Shown: piece by piece, positions 1 through 9,377 of the stretch
How the letters are laid out: the number at the start of each line of letters is the position of its first letter
Numbering within the stretch: the stretch's first letter is position 1
DNA from: MPNP01 sp026709725
Lineage (GTDB): Bacteria > Pseudomonadota > Alphaproteobacteria > Rhodobacterales > Rhodobacteraceae
Direction of reading: 5' to 3'
DNA length: 64,000 nucleotides
Assembly (NCBI GenBank): GCA_965200805.1
Contig: OZ241384.1
Location: 1,488,001 to 1,552,000, forward strand
Notes under the pieces: generated by a model
Database searches by the model: none
What the model was told of the DNA's origin: nothing
What the model saw: the letters and a program-made list of their open reading frames with translations, nothing else
Program-made: the position numbers and the translations under genes

Positions 1-245
1 CATCCGCGAACGGGGCCTCGGGTTCAATGACCGGATCCTGACCCAGGGGCCGGGCTGCTATCTCCATGGCTACTTCCAGTTGGAGCGCTGCTTTGCGGAC
101 CAGGCCCGGGGGTGCGGGATGAGATGCAGATCATCACACCGCCCGACAGACAGAACCAAGAGTGGCTTGAGCGGATGGCCGACGAGAACGCCGTGTCCCT
201 GCACATAAGGCGCGGCGACTACTATCCCATAATCCCTGAATTGAT
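1..245 (+). pseudogene. alpha-1,2-fucosyltransferase (GT11) fragment
   Basis: Interior part of a glycosyltransferase family 11 gene, cut by the window start. Frame 2 reads GCYLHGYFQLERCFAD; after a one-base shift in a G-run near position 106-112 the reading continues in frame 1 through WLERMADENAVSLHIRRGDY. The HxRRGD motif is the GDP-fucose-binding signature of GT11 enzymes. The homology stops just after this motif, near position 240, where dispersed repeat sequence begins, so the C-terminal half is missing. A second broken GT11 gene lies at 16690..17180. Not functional as it stands. Confidence 0.75.
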
Positions 246-293
246 GCCATTCTCCGGCACGCACGCTTCCAATCGGCGCCGGTCCCGCTCCGC

Positions 294-412
294 CTTGGCG
301 CCTTGCAGGCATCGACGAACCAGTCCGCTGTCTCTGCTGATAGCTGTTGCATGCCGATCTGCATGATGCGGGACAGTATGGCATGAAAGTGATCGGGATA
401 CAGGTGTGTGTT
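294..412 (+). repeat. dispersed repeat R2, copy 1
   Basis: About 120 bp, shared with 6305..6430, 7370..7490, 8783..8890 and 30695..30820. Hallmark words are GCATGCCGATCTGCATGATG and a terminal TTGATAGG. Read on the minus strand several copies keep the same peptide-like string (RIMQIGMQQ then SAETADWF), so R2 may be the remnant of a coding end of an unidentified element. No family could be assigned. Confidence 0.7.
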
Positions 413-429
413 GTTGATAGGCTTGTGGT

Positions 430-658
430 GGAGGTCGCGGAGGACCTTGAGTCGGGCCAGCATGCCCGGAGGGGGATGACGCCGTCATGGGGTGTGATGG
501 CCTGGCCCTCGATTTGATGTTGAAGGGAAGAGCGGTTTTGTATCACATTGCATTCACCCGGTGGGTTACTTCTGGTTTTGATGAATCGACACCATGACAG
601 GTGGAGATTCAAGGATCTACCGGGCTTTTTCCCTATTTTTGATCGCTGATTGGGGGGG
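430..658 (-). repeat. dispersed repeat R3, copy 1 (partial)
   Basis: Shares the words CATTCACCCGGTGGGTTRCTT and ATGAATCGACACCATRACRG with copies at 19957..20373 (opposite orientation), 31181..31597, 34370..34680 and 45100..45380. One edge is always the same, ending at GATCGCTGATTRGGG, which suggests a defined element end. The first half in this copy has diverged. No ORF is conserved across copies. Confidence 0.7.
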
Positions 659-732
659 AACGACCGTGCCCTGCGGGACTCTGCAAACCCGGAGTTGGCA
701 GTGTCCTGTTGAAAGGCAGGGGGCAGCCCGGG

Positions 733-952
733 CGATGACGCCGGAGTGATGATGATGGAGGGGCGGTTCACGGTCCTGACCGGGGGTCTGACCGGGTTCC
801 ACCCCTCGAAGCGTCAGCCCCTGCCCGGGACGGAGACGCTGTGGCAGGGGATACGGCGGACCCTTGCCGAGAGTGTGTTTGCGATCAGGACATGGGAGAC
901 CATGAAAATGCAGACAGGGGATGCGGTGTTAAGTCTGTTACATTGATAGGCT
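733..952 (+). repeat. dispersed repeat R1, copy 1
   Basis: About 220 bp with hallmark words CAGCCCCTGCCCGGGACGGA and GCGATCAGGACATGGGAG, ending in GTTACATTGATAGG. Other copies: 3709..3925, 6540..6770, 9830..9990 (all opposite strand), 7528..7750, 30875..31005 (internally deleted) and an end fragment at 44430..44500. No conserved coding frame. The R1 and R2 ends share a TTGATAGG-type motif and the two repeats commonly lie next to each other, so they may be two ends of one decayed element. Confidence 0.7.
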
Positions 953-1032
953 AGCGGGAGGGGACGGAGAATGCCCGGATCAGGCTCAGGTTCCTCTATC
1001 CATCAGTTCAGTGATTATGGGATAATAGGGAT
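953..1032. repeat. short dispersed repeat, also at 8259..8332
   Basis: About 80 bp containing GATGCCCGGATCAGGCTCAG and CATCAGTTCAGTGATTATGG. It directly follows repeat R1 here. The copy at 8259..8332 ends a long GC-rich repeat tract. No function seen. Confidence 0.6.
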
Positions 1033-1638
1033 TGACGAGAGAGCGTCCGACCAGTCCGCCTTAGGGATCCAGAACTTCTCCTCAATGCCCAAATTAGCAA
1101 GGGGCAGGTTTGAAACAATATAATGATCAGGGTAATCTGACATCACCTCACTTTGTAGATGGGATAAATCTCCCCTACTTTGTTGATTGGATAAATGTTG
1201 AAGGATTCTAGCCATTGTCTCTCCCTGAGCAGGAACGGGATATGCCTCCCATTGGTCGTCGTCTGCCCGGAACGCAGTTCCGACGTGCCAACTCAGGTCA
1301 ATCTCATATTCAGCGACTTGCTCCGGTGCTCGTGCCAAGAGATTGAGCGCGTGTTCTGGCGAATACGCGTAGAGCGGGACAGCCTCCTCCAGAAGTTCGG
1401 GTGCCAAGAGAGCCTGAAAAGCCCAAACGACCTGATCTCCCACTGTAATAGGGTTCAAGAGAACGGTACGCGAAAGGACAGAATTCATCTGCTCCTGGTC
1501 TTCTTGTTCATGCTCACCTACGGTCTGCCCAGAAACCCCAAGGGAGGTAACTAGCAGCAGACACACCCCCACCATACACCCTAGCATGGCCGGATAGCGG
1601 ATGAATATTGCAACTGCTGAATTGGTCATGGTCATCAT
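1015..1638 (-). CDS. hypothetical protein with N-terminal signal/anchor segment
   Basis: 207 residues, family not recognised. The N-terminus has a hydrophobic stretch (about residues 15-36, AMLGCMVGVCLLLVTSLGVS) followed by polar sequence with many Glu and Gln, as in an exported or membrane-anchored periplasmic protein; a signal peptidase cut near SG-QT is possible. The remainder is soluble and acidic with no motif I can name. It lies 23 bp downstream of the membrane protein at 1662..2153 on the same strand, so the two are probably one operon. The last codons overlap the edge of a dispersed repeat, so the natural C-terminus may have been altered. Base composition is lower in GC than the flanking repeats. 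Confidence 0.6.
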   Translation of the reverse strand: MMTMTNSAVAIFIRYPAMLGCMVGVCLLLVTSLGVSGQTVGEHEQEDQEQMNSVLSRTVLLNPITVGDQVVWAFQALLAPELLEEAVPLYAYSPEHALNLLARAPEQVAEYEIDLSWHVGTAFRADDDQWEAYPVPAQGETMARILQHLSNQQSRGDLSHLQSEVMSDYPDHYIVSNLPLANLGIEEKFWIPKADWSDALSSIPIIP

Positions 1639-1661
1639 TTGGAGATCAGAACTGAAGCCTC

Positions 1662-2153
1662 CTAACCCAATGCACAGCGGATAGTGGTAAGCGACAGAGC
1701 AGGAAGGAACAACCCTGCAAGATACAGGCGCACTGGCCCCGACCTAGTCGGTAGCACCGAGATAAGTCCTGCGAAGAAGGCTGACAAGACTCCAATGACA
1801 AGCCAAGTTATCCACCTACCCGATCCACCAATACCCAATCCCGGATCCAAGAATATGTATTCCGCCAATCTATATTCCTGAAGGTTACGACGTGATTCTA
1901 TCACGAGAAACCCTAAAAACAGAGACAGGGATCCTGAAAACGCAATCACATATCTTACCACCCGATGCAAAGGTTTTTGCAAACGCCGCAGCTGAAAATC
2001 AAAGACCGCCCAAAGAAATGCACCCAAAGTGCGATCCTCCGGCAATTCCGCCCAGTAATGATTCCCCTGATCGGGAGAGGGATTTGACCTTGGTGCCCGA
2101 TTGGGGTCGACAGGGACAGATGACTTTTCAGCGGCTTTTTTCATGCTTGACAT
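1662..2153 (-). CDS. hypothetical three-helix membrane protein
   Basis: 163 residues from the ATG at 2153, chosen because AGGAG sits six bases upstream; a TTG at 2180 would add nine residues without a ribosome site. The first 70 residues are polar (Pro, Asn, Ser rich). Three hydrophobic segments follow, at roughly residues 81-100, 125-146 and 152-170 of the longer frame (one contains VVRYVIAFSGSLSLFLGFLV). No family recognised. It precedes the secreted or anchored protein at 1015..1638, and both are likely co-transcribed. A membrane-associated accessory function is possible but not shown. Confidence 0.6.
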   Translation of the reverse strand: MSSMKKAAEKSSVPVDPNRAPRSNPSPDQGNHYWAELPEDRTLGAFLWAVFDFQLRRLQKPLHRVVRYVIAFSGSLSLFLGFLVIESRRNLQEYRLAEYIFLDPGLGIGGSGRWITWLVIGVLSAFFAGLISVLPTRSGPVRLYLAGLFLPALSLTTIRCALG

Positions 2154-2269
2154 TGTAACTCCTGCTTTGGCGAGAGTCAAATTTAACCCGAACCTCCAGA
2201 GCTCGATCAGCGCAAGTCTCCGATCCTGAACAGGTCTGACGTTTCAGGGAGGGGTTTTACCGGGTACGT

Positions 2270-3160
2270 TTGACCCTATCGGGCCTGTTTGAGCCGAATC
2301 CCGAGCAGATCAAGGGCCCGCGCCTGCAGGGGTGTCGGTCGTGTGATCATCCGGAAGGGACGTGCATTCTTGAGACAGGGCTCGACGGTGTTGCGGGTGA
2401 TGGTGCCGAGATCGGCAAGCAGGGTCCGGAAGCTGTGTACCGGCAGACCCTCCACTGTGCGCTTGTGCCCGTCTTGCCATCGCGCCCCAACCCATCATCA
2501 TGGAGGGGGCCGCGCTTGGCAAGCGGGCTGTGCCGTCCCTCCATCCAGACGGAAGTCAGGTCCCATACAGAGATCAGGGGGGACGAGGCAGCCCTCCTCG
2601 AGATGCTGCTCGATGCGGTCCTGGCGCACGACCAGCCCGTCCATGGCGGCATAGAGGTCGTTCTCGTCACAGCGGTCCAGCCCCGGCTCCCCGCCGGGTG
2701 TCGTCGCGGCTGTCTCCGCTGCCATCCCCCCGGATCGCATTCCATGCAGGGTGGGGTGGCGAGCTTGGACGCAGGAGCCAGGATGCGGGCAGTGATCATT
2801 GCCACCACAAGGGTGCGGGCAGCGGATTCTTCGCGGTCAATCATCTGATCCAGGCCCAGCTTCTGCAGGGTCCCAAGGACAGCGGCCACAGAACCGTGCG
2901 GCAGAGAGCGGGTGATGGTGAGGGATGTCTCGATATCCGCAACCGCCGTGCCACCCCTGAGCAGGACCCGGAGTCCCTCGACAATTTCGGCGGGCCCCAA
3001 TGGGTTGTGATCATCAGGGGGAGAGAGTGACCAGGGTGTGCGTCCTGACTTTGCCATCCTCGCGATAGGATTCGCGCAAAAGGATCGCTGGTGGTGAGTT
3101 GCGCCAATGGGTGTCGATGACCGGGAGCCGTGCCGAGAGAGATGGTCACTGTCCTTGACA
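2270..3160 (-). pseudogene. IS1634-family transposase remnant
   Basis: Several frames together match an IS1634-family DDE transposase. Recognisable pieces in order: AEIVEGLRVLLRGG, then RSLPHGSVAAVLGTLQKLGL, then RTLVVAMITARILAPASKLA, then ENDLYAAMDGLVVRQDRIEQ, and a C-terminal TITRNTVEP and RPFRMI stretch. At least three frame changes separate them, and the whole catalytic middle is deleted (only about 890 bp remain of a gene normally near 1.6 kb). A related C-terminal remnant is at 8607..8780. Inactive. Confidence 0.8.
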
Positions 3161-3198
3161 GGTCATCAATGGGATGTCAGGCGGTCTTTGGTATGAAT

Positions 3199-3637
3199 GG
3201 GCGTGATCCCCCACGGCGGACCCGGAACTCTGCACGTCCCCGATAACAGGTGATCCGCCAACATCGCCCCGGGCCCGCATCACACCGGGCCCCGATCAGC
3301 GATCCGGCGATGCATCGGCCCCCTGTCCCGAATGCCTCGCGGCGGCACCGATCCATGCCGCCTCCCGGGCGATGAATCCACCCCCCTTGCATGGTCAGGT
3401 CATCGGGCACGGCGAACTCCCCGGGCCCGTGACCGGGAACAGGGTCGAGCGCCCCAAGACAACACCCCGCCCCCGGAGGACGGCACGGGGAGCCCTCCCG
3501 GACGCACCCGCACTCCGCACCACCCCCCGCCGGGACAGAAGAGGTCGCCGCCCCGGGGGGATCGCCGCCCCGGGGGAGACACCACCGACAGGGCGACACG
3601 CCACCGGCCCCCGATCATGACGCCCCGGCACCGGCCC
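3199..3637 (+). repeat. long dispersed repeat, near-identical to 30141..30561
   Basis: About 440 bp almost identical in sequence and orientation to 30141..30561. The first ~170 bp match the left half of the MITE with 26-bp ends seen complete at 34685..34975 (GATCAGCGATCCGGCGATGC). Differences between the copies are mainly small: for example a GC-rich unit near 3543-3580 is doubled here and single at 30490. No gene inside; the long frames on both strands have the composition of random GC-rich sequence. Confidence 0.75.
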
Positions 3638-3708
3638 TCTCGAGGCGACTCCGGGACCCTCATGCAGGAGACGGAGATCACCCGTGACCCTGCCACGGCG
3701 TGCGCCGG

Positions 3709-3925
3709 CTATCAATGTAACATACTTGACCCCGCACCATCCCCCTGCATCCTGATGTCCTCCCCTATCCTGATCGCAAACACACTCTCGGCGAGGGTCC
3801 GTATCCCCTGCCACAGCCTCTCCGTCCCGGGCAGGGGCTGACGCCTCAAAGGGTGGACGCCCGCCAGACCCCCCGTGCGGACCGTGAACCGCCCCAACCA
3901 TCATCACCTCCATGGCGTCATCGCC
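3709..3925 (-). repeat. dispersed repeat R1, copy 2
   Basis: Inverted relative to the copy at 733..952. It begins with CTATCAATGTAACATACTTG and contains CCGTCCCGGGCAGGGGCTGA. Confidence 0.7.
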
Positions 3926-5112
3926 CGGGCCGCCCCGGGCCGCCCCTCTCCATGACCCCTCCTCCATGACCATGGGGCGTGATGGTGCGGGTGCCCACGG
4001 GCTCCCGTCATCATGACAGGGGGCCATCATCATGACGGAGGGGAGGGGGCGGACATGCGCACGGAGGTCGGCGGTGCCGCCCCGATGGGCATGTCATGCA
4101 GAGGGGGCGGGGCGACCCGGCGCCGGACCCGCGTCCTCAATGATGGCCGGGTCTTCATGACGCCCCCTCTCTTCATGGAGGGATGGGGCCCGGACCCGGG
4201 CGCCGGCCCGGACCTGTCGGCATGGGCCCCTCAGGTGACGGGGTTGGCCCGCCGGACGTCCCCCGCGCGGTCCGGGCGGTGATCACGCGGCCAGGGGGTC
4301 ATGGCCAGGGGGTGATGGGATGGGGGTGATGATATGGGGGGGCAGGCACGGGCCAGCGCCCCGGCCCGGTCCGGCCCCTGCACCCCGGGCGGCCGTCCCC
4401 TCCCCCTCTCTGATGCAGGGCCCCTCTCTGATGCAGGGCCCTTCCCCTGTGAAAGGGACGGGCCCCCGGACGTCGCCCGAACCGTCATCAGTCCCGGCCA
4501 TGAAGAGGCCCATCGCATTCCGCAGCCTGAGAGGCTGCACCCCCGGGGCCGCAGGGCGGCATTGACGGTGACCCCCCGTTCCCGTGATTCAGTGGATGGG
4601 CGCGGGAAGGCCCCGATCCCCGACAGGGAGGGGCGCCCCTGCCGCCGCCGAGGTCGTCGAGGCCCTCTGTGGCCGGAAGACCATCATGGTTCAGGGTCGT
4701 GGTGTCCTGGATGGCCGGCACCGGCGGTTCGGCGCCGCAGCGCGCCACGGCCCGCGCGGTGTGCGGGTCCGGCCCCTGCATGATGAGGGACGGGCGCCAT
4801 TGTCACGCCGTCATCCGGCAGCGGCCCCATCCTGATGGGGGCAATGGGATCATCCGGCCCGATGGGCGGCCGTCCGTTCGGCCCCTCCTGCAATGATCAT
4901 GGGCCGGGACGATCACCGGCAGGCCGGCCCCGAGGCTGTGCATCCGGGCCGCGCCCCCCAATGGTCCGATCATGATGGGGTCCGATCATGATCGGCATGA
5001 TGCGGCGCCGCACCCTGCCCCCGGGTCATCATGATGGGGGATCATGCCATCGGGATCATGGGTGGGGCCGGGGATGAGCGGGAGGGGCACGGGCCGGACG
5101 CGCGTTCCGCCC
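3926..5112. other. GC-rich non-coding tract
   Basis: No credible gene. The sequence is dominated by GGGCCC-like and CATGATGG-like words, with small local duplications (for example CCTCTCTGATGCAGGGCC twice near 4408-4445). Open frames exist on both strands because stop codons are rare at this composition; none has a recognisable domain or a ribosome site. Confidence 0.55.
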
Positions 5113-5200
5113 CATCATGTCCGTCGACCCCATCATGTCCGTCGACCCCATCATGTCCGTCGACCCCATCATGTCCGTCGACCCCATCATGTCCGTCGAC
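5113..5200. repeat. tandem repeat, 18 bp x 5
   Basis: Five head-to-tail copies of CATCATGTCCGTCGACCC, the last lacking two bases. Copies are identical, so the array is young or homogenised. Each unit contains GTCGAC. The unit length is a multiple of three, but no supported gene spans it. Confidence 0.9.
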
Positions 5201-5229
5201 CATCGGGTCACCCCCGCCCGGCCGTCACC

Positions 5230-5900
5230 CGCCATGGGTGCCCGACCCGCCGGGGGTGCCCGGATGAAACCCATTGGGGTTCCGCACGGAGCGTCTCCTT
5301 CCATGCCGGTGCGAGGGGCCCGAGCCCCTCCATCATGGAAGACCGGGGCCCGGCGCACACCGGAGCGGCGGCCCGCCGTCCGCTCCGGGCACCGTGTCCA
5401 GCCCCATCCCGTCATCCGACCCCCATCAATGACATCAAGGCGATGGGCCCGGCGCCCCGGCCCCGAAGGGTCCGGGCGGGCCCGTGTCCGGGCGCGGACC
5501 GGCGTCCGGCCATGGCGGGCGGTCCCCATCGGATGATGTCAAGGCAATGGGCCGGCGATGCGTGGGGCGGCTTCGCGCAGCACGGCCGAGGCCGGCCCCG
5601 CACCCTGATTGACACATCATGGCACCCGCACCCCGGGCAGGAGGAGCCCGGGGGTGACGGGATGGGGATGAGGGGTGGGGGTGGTCGGTGACGACCGGGC
5701 CGATGGCGGCCCCATGGGTTCATGGACATCCCCTGGGGGCGGGCCGGGACCGGCCGCCAGGGGATCATCGCCACCGGGATCATGATGGGGATGGCCGGTC
5801 CCGGGGGCCGGGCCGGATGCCGGCGGCGGCGAAGCCCATCGCTGTCATGCAGGGTCGGGCCGTCATGCAGGGTCGGGCCGCCGAGGATGCCGTGCGCCTC
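5230..5900 (+). repeat. segmental duplication, copy 1 (partner 6770..7300)
   Basis: About 600 bp of GC-rich non-coding sequence shared in the same orientation with 6770..7300. Shared landmarks in order: GATGAAACCCATTGGGG, CCCCGGCCCCGAAGGGTCCG, GCGGCCCCATGGGTTCATGG and GGATCATCGCCACCGGGATC. A doubled unit (GTCATGCAGGGTCGGGCC) closes this copy at 5846-5881. No gene recognised. Confidence 0.7.
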
Positions 5901-6304
5901 TGCATGGATCCCGGTCCCTCATCATCGGGTCGGGCGGACCCGGCCACCCGGGGCGCGGGCCCATCCCCAAAGTGTCCATCGGGGGTGATGGGCCGCCATC
6001 ATGGCGTCCCCGTCAGGTCCGGACGGTTGGGCGGCGGTCCCGGCCATCCGTGACCGGCCCGGGGACCCTGCCCCCGGCGCCGACAGGCGGCAGGTGAGGG
6101 GGACGGCGGGGACGGGGCGGTGCGTGGCACCGGGCATCGCCCCCGCCGCGGGCAGGCGCCCATCCGGGGCGCCTGCCGGGCGGGGCGGGATCCCCCCGGG
6201 GTCTCCGTCATCGGATGGGGCGGACGCGAGGCACGGGTCACCGGTCGGGCCCCGCCGGTCCATGACCGGGCGGAGCCCGCGGGCCAGGGCGGAGCGGGTC
6301 CGCC
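5901..6304. other. GC-rich non-coding spacer
   Basis: Between the first segmental duplication and an R2 repeat. I see no gene, terminator or named repeat in it; long frames on either strand carry no recognisable domain. Confidence 0.4.
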
Positions 6305-6430
6305 CTGGCGCCTTGCAGGCAGCGGTGAACCATGCGGTCGTCTCCGCTGATGTCCGTTGCATGCCGATCTGCATGATGCAGAACAGTCTGGCATGGAATC
6401 AGAAGGGAATCAAGTGTGTCTTGTCGATAG
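6305..6430 (+). repeat. dispersed repeat R2, copy 2
   Basis: Matches 294..412, including GCATGCCGATCTGCATGATG and a TTGTCGATAGG end. It is followed about 110 bp later by R1 in opposite orientation, so the two GATAGG-type ends face each other. Confidence 0.7.
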
Positions 6431-6539
6431 GAGCGCCGGGGATCCCCCCCATCGGCATCGGAGCCCCCATCGGCATCCAATCCACCGGGCCGGGATCGCC
6501 CGCCGCGATGCCGTGGGCCGGATGGCCTGCCTGATCCCC

Positions 6540-6770
6540 GTCCATCGGCCCTATCAACGCAACACACCCAACTCCCCACCATCCCTCTCCATCCCGATCC
6601 TCTCCCCCATCCTGATCGCCGGCACACGCCCCCGAGGGTCCGAACGCCCTGCCACGGCGTCTCCGTCCCGGGCAGGGGCTGACGCCTCAAGGGATGGACG
6701 CCCGCAGGGCCCCGTGAGGACCGTGAACCGCCCCTCCCTCATCATCACCTCCATGACGTCATCGCCCGAC
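6540..6770 (-). repeat. dispersed repeat R1, copy 3
   Basis: Starts with CTATCAACGCAACACACCCA and contains CCGTCCCGGGCAGGGGCTGA. Inverted relative to 733..952. Confidence 0.7.
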
Positions 6771-7300
6771 CCGCCGGGGGCGCCCGGATGAAACCCCCGG
6801 ATGAAACCCCCGGATGAAACCCATTGGGGCGCCCGGCGGCGCGTCTCCCGCCATCCCTCTGCAAGGGGCCCGGGCCCCCTCCGTCATGGACCCCCCATCA
6901 GTGACATCAGGGCAACGGGCCCGGCGCCCCGGCCCCGAAGGGTCCGGGCGGGCCCGGGTCCGGGCGCGGACCGGCGTCCGGCCGGAGCGGACGGCCCCCA
7001 TCCTGATGATGGAGGGCGGGGGATGACGTCAATGCGACGGGCCGGCGATGAGGACGGGGACGGCCGGTGACGACCCGGCCGATGGCGGCCCCATGGGTTC
7101 ATGGACATCCCCATGGGTTCATGGACATCCCCTGGGGGCGTCCCGGGACCCGCCGCCAGGGGATCATCGCCACCGGGATCATGACGGGGACGGGGCGGTC
7201 CCGGGGGCCGGGCCGGACGCCGGCGGCGGCGAAGCCCGTCCCTGTCATGCATCCCCGGGCCGTCATGCATCCCCGGGCCGGCGATGCAGGGTCGGGCCCC
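6770..7300 (+). repeat. segmental duplication, copy 2, with internal tandem expansions
   Basis: Second copy of 5230..5900. Here single units of copy 1 are multiplied: CGGATGAAACCCC occurs three times at 6786-6824, and CCCCATGGGTTCATGGACAT twice at 7090-7130. The closing doubled unit differs (GTCATGCATCCCCGGGCC twice at 7228-7280). The pattern suggests recurrent slippage duplication of 12-20 bp units. No gene recognised. Confidence 0.7.
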
Positions 7301-7369
7301 GCCAGTCCATGACTGTACAGAGCCCCCTGTCATTGTAGGGACGGAGGCGCCAGGGCGGAGCGGGTCCGC

Positions 7370-7490
7370 CCTGGCGCCTTGCAGGCATCGGTGAACCATG
7401 CGGCCGTCTCCGCTGATCTCTGTTGCATGCCGATCTGCATGATGCGGAACGGCATGGCATGCGATCAGAGGGGAGTCAGGTGTGTGTTGT
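7370..7490 (+). repeat. dispersed repeat R2, copy 3
   Basis: Nearly identical to 30695..30820, including the upstream stretch with GTCATTGTAGGGACGGAGG. Followed by R1 in the same orientation, as at 30 kb. Confidence 0.7.
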
Positions 7491-7527
7491 CGATAGGATC
7501 ACGCCGGGGGCCTCAAGGCCGATGCGG

Positions 7528-7750
7528 CCCGGGCGATGACGCCATGGAGGTGATGATGAGGGAGAGGGCGGTTCACGGTCCTCACGGGGGGTCTGGCCGG
7601 GTTCTACCCTTTGAGGCGTCAGCCCCTGCCCGGGACGGAGACGCTGTGGCAGGGCGTTCGGACCCTCGGGGGAGTGTGTTTGCGATCAGGACATGGGAGG
7701 ACATCAGGATGCACCGGAATGGCGCGGAGTTAGGCGTGTTACATTGATAG
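7528..7750 (+). repeat. dispersed repeat R1, copy 4
   Basis: Same orientation as 733..952; ends in GTTACATTGATAG. The unit R2-R1 here matches the one at 30695..31005. Confidence 0.7.
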
Positions 7751-8406
7751 CCGTCCGGCCGGGCCGGGCGGCACCGCCACCCTCTTCATGCCCCTCCTGA
7801 TGATCCCCCATGATGGATCCGCCGGGGCTCCTCCGGGCGGCTGGCGGCATGTGAAGGTCGCGGACCCGGAACCCGGCAGGACTTCGCCCATGTCCTCAGG
7901 GCCATGTCCTCAGGGATCTTGCCGATGGGCATGCCCCGAGGCGCATCATCCGCGCCCGGTGATCATTGGGGTTGGGGACACTCCCAGCATCCACAGACTG
8001 TCCGTGCCCTGTGAGACCGTCCCGCCGGCCGGGGCCCGGCGTCCGGCCCCGTGCCCTGAGAGGGATCGGGGTTCGGGATCCATCAGACACCAAAGCACGG
8101 CAGCCGGCTCGACAGGGCGGAGAGCGGGATCACTGTCCTCTCCCGCCCGTGCCGCAACCGCCGGATTCCCCCATCGTCCCTGTACGGGGGAGACCCTGGT
8201 CAGGGCGGTGGCGGCCTGGCAGGCGCGGGGCGGGGCAGGCAGGAGACCCGTGATCTGGCGGGAGGGGACGGAGGATGCCCGGATCAGGCTCAGGTCCCTC
8301 TCCCCATCAGTTCAGTGATTATGGAATAGTAGGAATGATGCGCCCGAAGGGTGCCAAGGGGGCGCGAAATGTATCCGCAGGGGACTATAAGAGTGATTAA
8401 AAATTA
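7751..8406. other. non-coding tract, GC-rich changing to AT-rich
   Basis: No supported gene. 8259..8332 repeats 953..1032. From 8341 the composition switches to AT-rich. GGGGACTATAAG at 8380 resembles a degenerate IS1595-type end. Confidence 0.4.
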
Positions 8407-8555
8407 GGGGATTATATACTTAAGTAACAATTATCATAATTTATTTCATATAATCAATGACATAGACCATCTGTGCTCATGGATAGCAATTCAAGCATAA
8501 AATACTGATTATTATAGACTAATTTGATTTTTTGTTACTTAAGTATATAATTCCC
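8407..8555. mobile_element. 149-bp IS1595-type MITE, copy A
   Basis: Ends are GGGGATTATATACTTAAGTA and its near-perfect inverse (TACTTAAGTATATAATTCCC). An 8-bp target duplication AAAAATTA flanks it exactly (8399..8406 and 8556..8563). It is AT-rich and has no ORF. The length is the same, 149 bp, as two other elements (43033..43181 and 59361..59509), although this copy has a different interior. The ends match those of the IS1595 transposon at 54508..57893, whose transposase could mobilise it. Confidence 0.85.
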
Positions 8556-8606
8556 AAAAATTAGGTATTCATTTTGTGTAATCATGTATATAATCCCCAT
8601 TTTTAG

Positions 8607-8780
8607 AACCCCACCTCGTGCGTTTAGGCCCAATCCCAAGCAACTCGAAGGCCCAAGCCAATCGAATACTCGTTCCTGCGATGGTGTTGGTCGTGTGATC
8701 CATGCAATCATCCGGAAAGGTCCCGTATTCTTGAGACGGGGCTCGACCGTATTGCGGGTGATGGTGCCGGGCCCGTGGGT
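8607..8780 (-). pseudogene. IS1634-family transposase C-terminal remnant
   Basis: The minus strand reads TITRNTVEPRLKNTGPFRMI followed by TRPTPSQERVFDWLG, the tail of an IS1634-type transposase; the same tail is present at 2270..2400. Everything upstream is lost and replaced by an R2 repeat. A stray GTATATAATCCCC end lies just left of it at 8586..8598. Confidence 0.75.
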
Positions 8781-8782
8781 CT

Positions 8783-8890
8783 TGACGAACCAGTCCGCCG
8801 TCTCTGCTGATATCTGTTGCATTCCGATCTGCATAATGCGGAACAGTGCTGCATGAAACCAGTCTGAACACAGGTGCACGGGATTGATGG
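8783..8890 (+). repeat. dispersed repeat R2, copy 4
   Basis: Diverged copy keeping TCTGCTGATATCTGTTGCAT and GATCTGCATAATGCGGAAC. 8891..9152 beyond it is non-coding, with GATTGACGCTCTGCAA twice at 9037-9069 and again singly at 9988. Confidence 0.6.
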
Positions 8891-9152
8891 GCGATAACCC
8901 CCGCTGGCGAACTGCAGCGAGCGGCAACTCATCGCTCCCAAAATCCACTTGCAATCACCGCGAGCCTGCGGCAGGAACAGCATGTCACAGCGTCAAATGG
9001 ATTCTCACCCTGGTTGTCGTGCACCTCCCATCCGGATTGACGCTCTGCAACAGATTGACGCTCTGCAAAAGGGAGAGGCCCGGAAAATGATAGACGCACT
9101 TGCAAGATAACTTTTCTTCTCATACCTGAAAGTTGACCGCAAGGAGGGAAAG

Positions 9153-9377
9153 ATGTCATCAATCACAGTCAAAATTATTCCTGCGCAACAATCCGAATCT
9201 AGCCGGGACGATCCTGTGGATCCCAAACAGAGGAATTTTCTTGACGATATGGTTGATCTGTTTGCATTTCCCGATCAGGTCCACCCTGAAAACGTTCGAA
9301 GTGGTCGGGCTGGATTAATGCAAGATGCCAGAAATATTGAAAAGTATTTTCAAAAAGCATTCTCTGAGGTCGCCTGA
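9153..9377 (+). CDS. hypothetical small protein
   Basis: 74 residues, acidic and soluble, family not recognised. Its ATG at 9153 follows GGAGGGAAAG at a good distance for a ribosome site. Its stop codon (9375..9377) directly abuts the ATG of the DUF2335-like membrane protein, so the two are translationally coupled and likely act together. No hydrophobic segment or catalytic motif is visible. Confidence 0.6.
   Translation: MSSITVKIIPAQQSESSRDDPVDPKQRNFLDDMVDLFAFPDQVHPENVRSGRAGLMQDARNIEKYFQKAFSEVA

Noticed and set aside
3395..4033. Long open frames on both strands of the GC-rich tract (up to about 210 codons)
   Set aside because: At this base composition stops are rare; frames overlap on several strands, have no domains or ribosome sites, and are not conserved between repeat copies.
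8372..8606. An outer IS1595-type element (GGGGACTATAAG at 8380 to ATAATCCCC at 8598) surrounding MITE copy A
   Set aside because: The 8-bp flanks (TATCCGCA and ATTTTTAG) do not match, so only stray ends can be claimed.
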